Source of the DNA: an uncultured Phascolarctobacterium sp.
Lineage (GTDB): Bacteria > Bacillota > Negativicutes > Acidaminococcales > Acidaminococcaceae
Length of the DNA: 6,531 nt
Assembly (NCBI GenBank): GCA_900553055.1
Contig: USBV01000091.1
Span: 1-6,531 of the forward strand
Direction of reading: 5' to 3'
Position numbers and translations under genes: made by a program. Position 1 is the stretch's first letter. Every line of letters starts with the position of its first letter. Shown in pieces: positions 5,407-6,531 of the stretch. Under the pieces are notes generated by a model. The model did not search any database, was not told the origin of the DNA, and saw nothing but the letters and a program-made list of their open reading frames with translations.

Positions 5407-6531
5407 ATGTTTTGGCTTTTTTTAGTTTCGTGATGATGCGTGGACCGAGCAAGGATTTTCGGGTCTGTTTACGGAAATTTTGAAGCGCATATTTCAGTGC
5501 TTCCTCATCGCCAATCATTACCAATTTCTTTTTAGCTCGCGTAATACCGGTATAGTACAAAGGCTTTGTCAACATCACTCCGTATGTCATACTCACCGGA
5601 ATAATGCAGCAAGGAAATTCACAGCCCTGAGAACTATGCACGGTAATGGCATACGCAAGCTCAATATCTTTCATATCTTCATTGTTATAAACTAAAGTTT
5701 CTCCTTTCGAGTCAAAGTAGATTTCAACGGCAACATCGCTTTCCAGCTGGACAATCGACTGAATCGTTCCCAAGTCACCGTTAATAACCTGTTCTGTGTT
5801 CTTTCGTTGAATAATCCGGTCACCAACCATAAACAGCTGCTTACCGATTTCGACACAGAACTTATCATCAGTTTTAGGATTCACGACCGCCTGAATTGCG
5901 GTGTTGACACGGTTCTTACACAGATATCCGCTCGGCGTGCCTTTATCATAATGCGTAGGAGTTAGAACAATCGTACCCTCCATACCGTATTTGGACACGC
6001 CATTCAAATACTCCTCAACAATATGATTCATGATTTCATTCGCTTCTTTTTCTTTATCCTTGTTAACAACCGGAATGAAGCGAAATTCATTATCAAACAC
6101 AAGATTTCGGGTATCCCCGGTATAGGCACGATTCTCACGAATCTTGATGGAAGCATCTGTAATCGTTGAGGTACTCCCCTGCCGATAGTTGACATCAAGG
6201 CGAACGGTTTTAATAACGCCGCACTTGATTAAATCACGCAAAACGTCACCACGAGCTACAGGAGCCAACTGGTCCGTATCGCCAAGCAGTACAATCCTGG
6301 TGGATGGGCTGCTCAAAACAGCGTCGATTGCATAAGCGAATAGGTGTTCACCGACCATACTCATTTCATCAATGCCAATGAAACCGCAGATGGTGCAGTC
6401 TCCTTGCGCTGTGAATCCGCTCGGATTATTTGCCGGAACCAAGCCACAAGCCTTATGAATCGTGGATGAGTTCATACCGGTGCTTTCCGCCATACGCTTG
6501 GCGGCCAAACCCGTTGGAGCCATCAATAGAA
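5405..6531 (-). CDS. RecD2/TraA-like SF1B DNA helicase, C-terminal part
   Basis: The gene runs in from the right edge, so its start, Walker A motif and N-terminal domains are missing. The TTG at 6526 is an internal Leu in LLMAPTGLAAKRM. Residue numbers here count from that Leu. Visible SF1 motifs are Ia (APTGLAAKRM, 3-12), STIHK (20-24) and II (IDEMSMV, 52-58). Motif III is GDTDQLAPVARGDVL (82-96) and motif IV includes NYRQG (113-117). The SH3-like insert region has VGDRIIQRKN (234-243) and INGDLG (248-253). Motif V is LAYAITVHSSQGCEFP (290-305) and motif VI is YYTGITRAKKKL (324-335). Such enzymes unwind DNA 5' to 3' using ATP in repair or recombination; TraA-like relatives act in conjugation. 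Motif V has Ser where TVHKSQG usually has Lys. The gene converges on tadC with a shared terminator, so it is not part of the pilus operon. A plasmid- or phage-borne RecD-like helicase is the alternative to chromosomal recD2. Confidence 0.88.
   Translation of the reverse strand, partial: LLMAPTGLAAKRMAESTGMNSSTIHKACGLVPANNPSGFTAQGDCTICGFIGIDEMSMVGEHLFAYAIDAVLSSPSTRIVLLGDTDQLAPVARGDVLRDLIKCGVIKTVRLDVNYRQGSTSTITDASIKIRENRAYTGDTRNLVFDNEFRFIPVVNKDKEKEANEIMNHIVEEYLNGVSKYGMEGTIVLTPTHYDKGTPSGYLCKNRVNTAIQAVVNPKTDDKFCVEIGKQLFMVGDRIIQRKNTEQVINGDLGTIQSIVQLESDVAVEIYFDSKGETLVYNNEDMKDIELAYAITVHSSQGCEFPCCIIPVSMTYGVMLTKPLYYTGITRAKKKLVMIGDEEALKYALQNFRKQTRKSLLGPRIITKLKKAKT

Overview
The window looks like chromosomal sequence from a diderm (Gram-negative-type) Firmicute. 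A Negativicutes-like gut anaerobe is my best guess. The clues are strong GGAGG ribosome binding sites and an outer-membrane secretin gene with a clear Sec signal, which implies an outer membrane. The helicase at the right edge resembles RecD2. The taxon is inferred from these features and was not tested by any search.

Layout: (1) 2-514 (+) is the 3' end of an M20-family Zn amidohydrolase (N-carbamoyl-amino-acid hydrolase/allantoate amidohydrolase type), closed by a strong intrinsic terminator at 527-568. (2) 569-805 is an AT-rich leader with two inverted repeats and a hairpin that could mask the ribosome binding site of the next gene. (3) 806-5361 (+) is a Tad/Flp (type IVb pilus, tight adherence) cluster in the order cpaB/rcpC, 5' part of cpaC/rcpA, flp-like pilin, tadE, tadA/cpaF, tadC. 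(4) 5360-5406 is a hairpin that can serve as a terminator in both directions. (5) 5405-6531 (-) is the C-terminal part of a RecD2/TraA-like SF1B helicase, cut by the window edge.

In a working Tad machine, TadA is the hexameric ATPase under the inner-membrane platform TadB/TadC. Flp and TadE are class IVb (pseudo)pilins cleaved by TadV. CpaB and the secretin CpaC carry the fibre across the periplasm and outer membrane. Here the cluster seems damaged or strongly edited: cpaB and tadE each carry one frameshift of the same sign (equivalent to losing one base), and cpaC stops just as its secretin domain should begin. No tadB, tadZ or tadV is present, although tadA and tadC are intact and nearly contiguous.

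The most interesting questions are whether this is a decaying Tad locus, a sequence with indel errors, or a real minimal variant. A second question is whether the leader before cpaB acts as an RNA switch. I see no CRISPR array, tRNA, rRNA, complete insertion sequence or evidence of a wholly new system.
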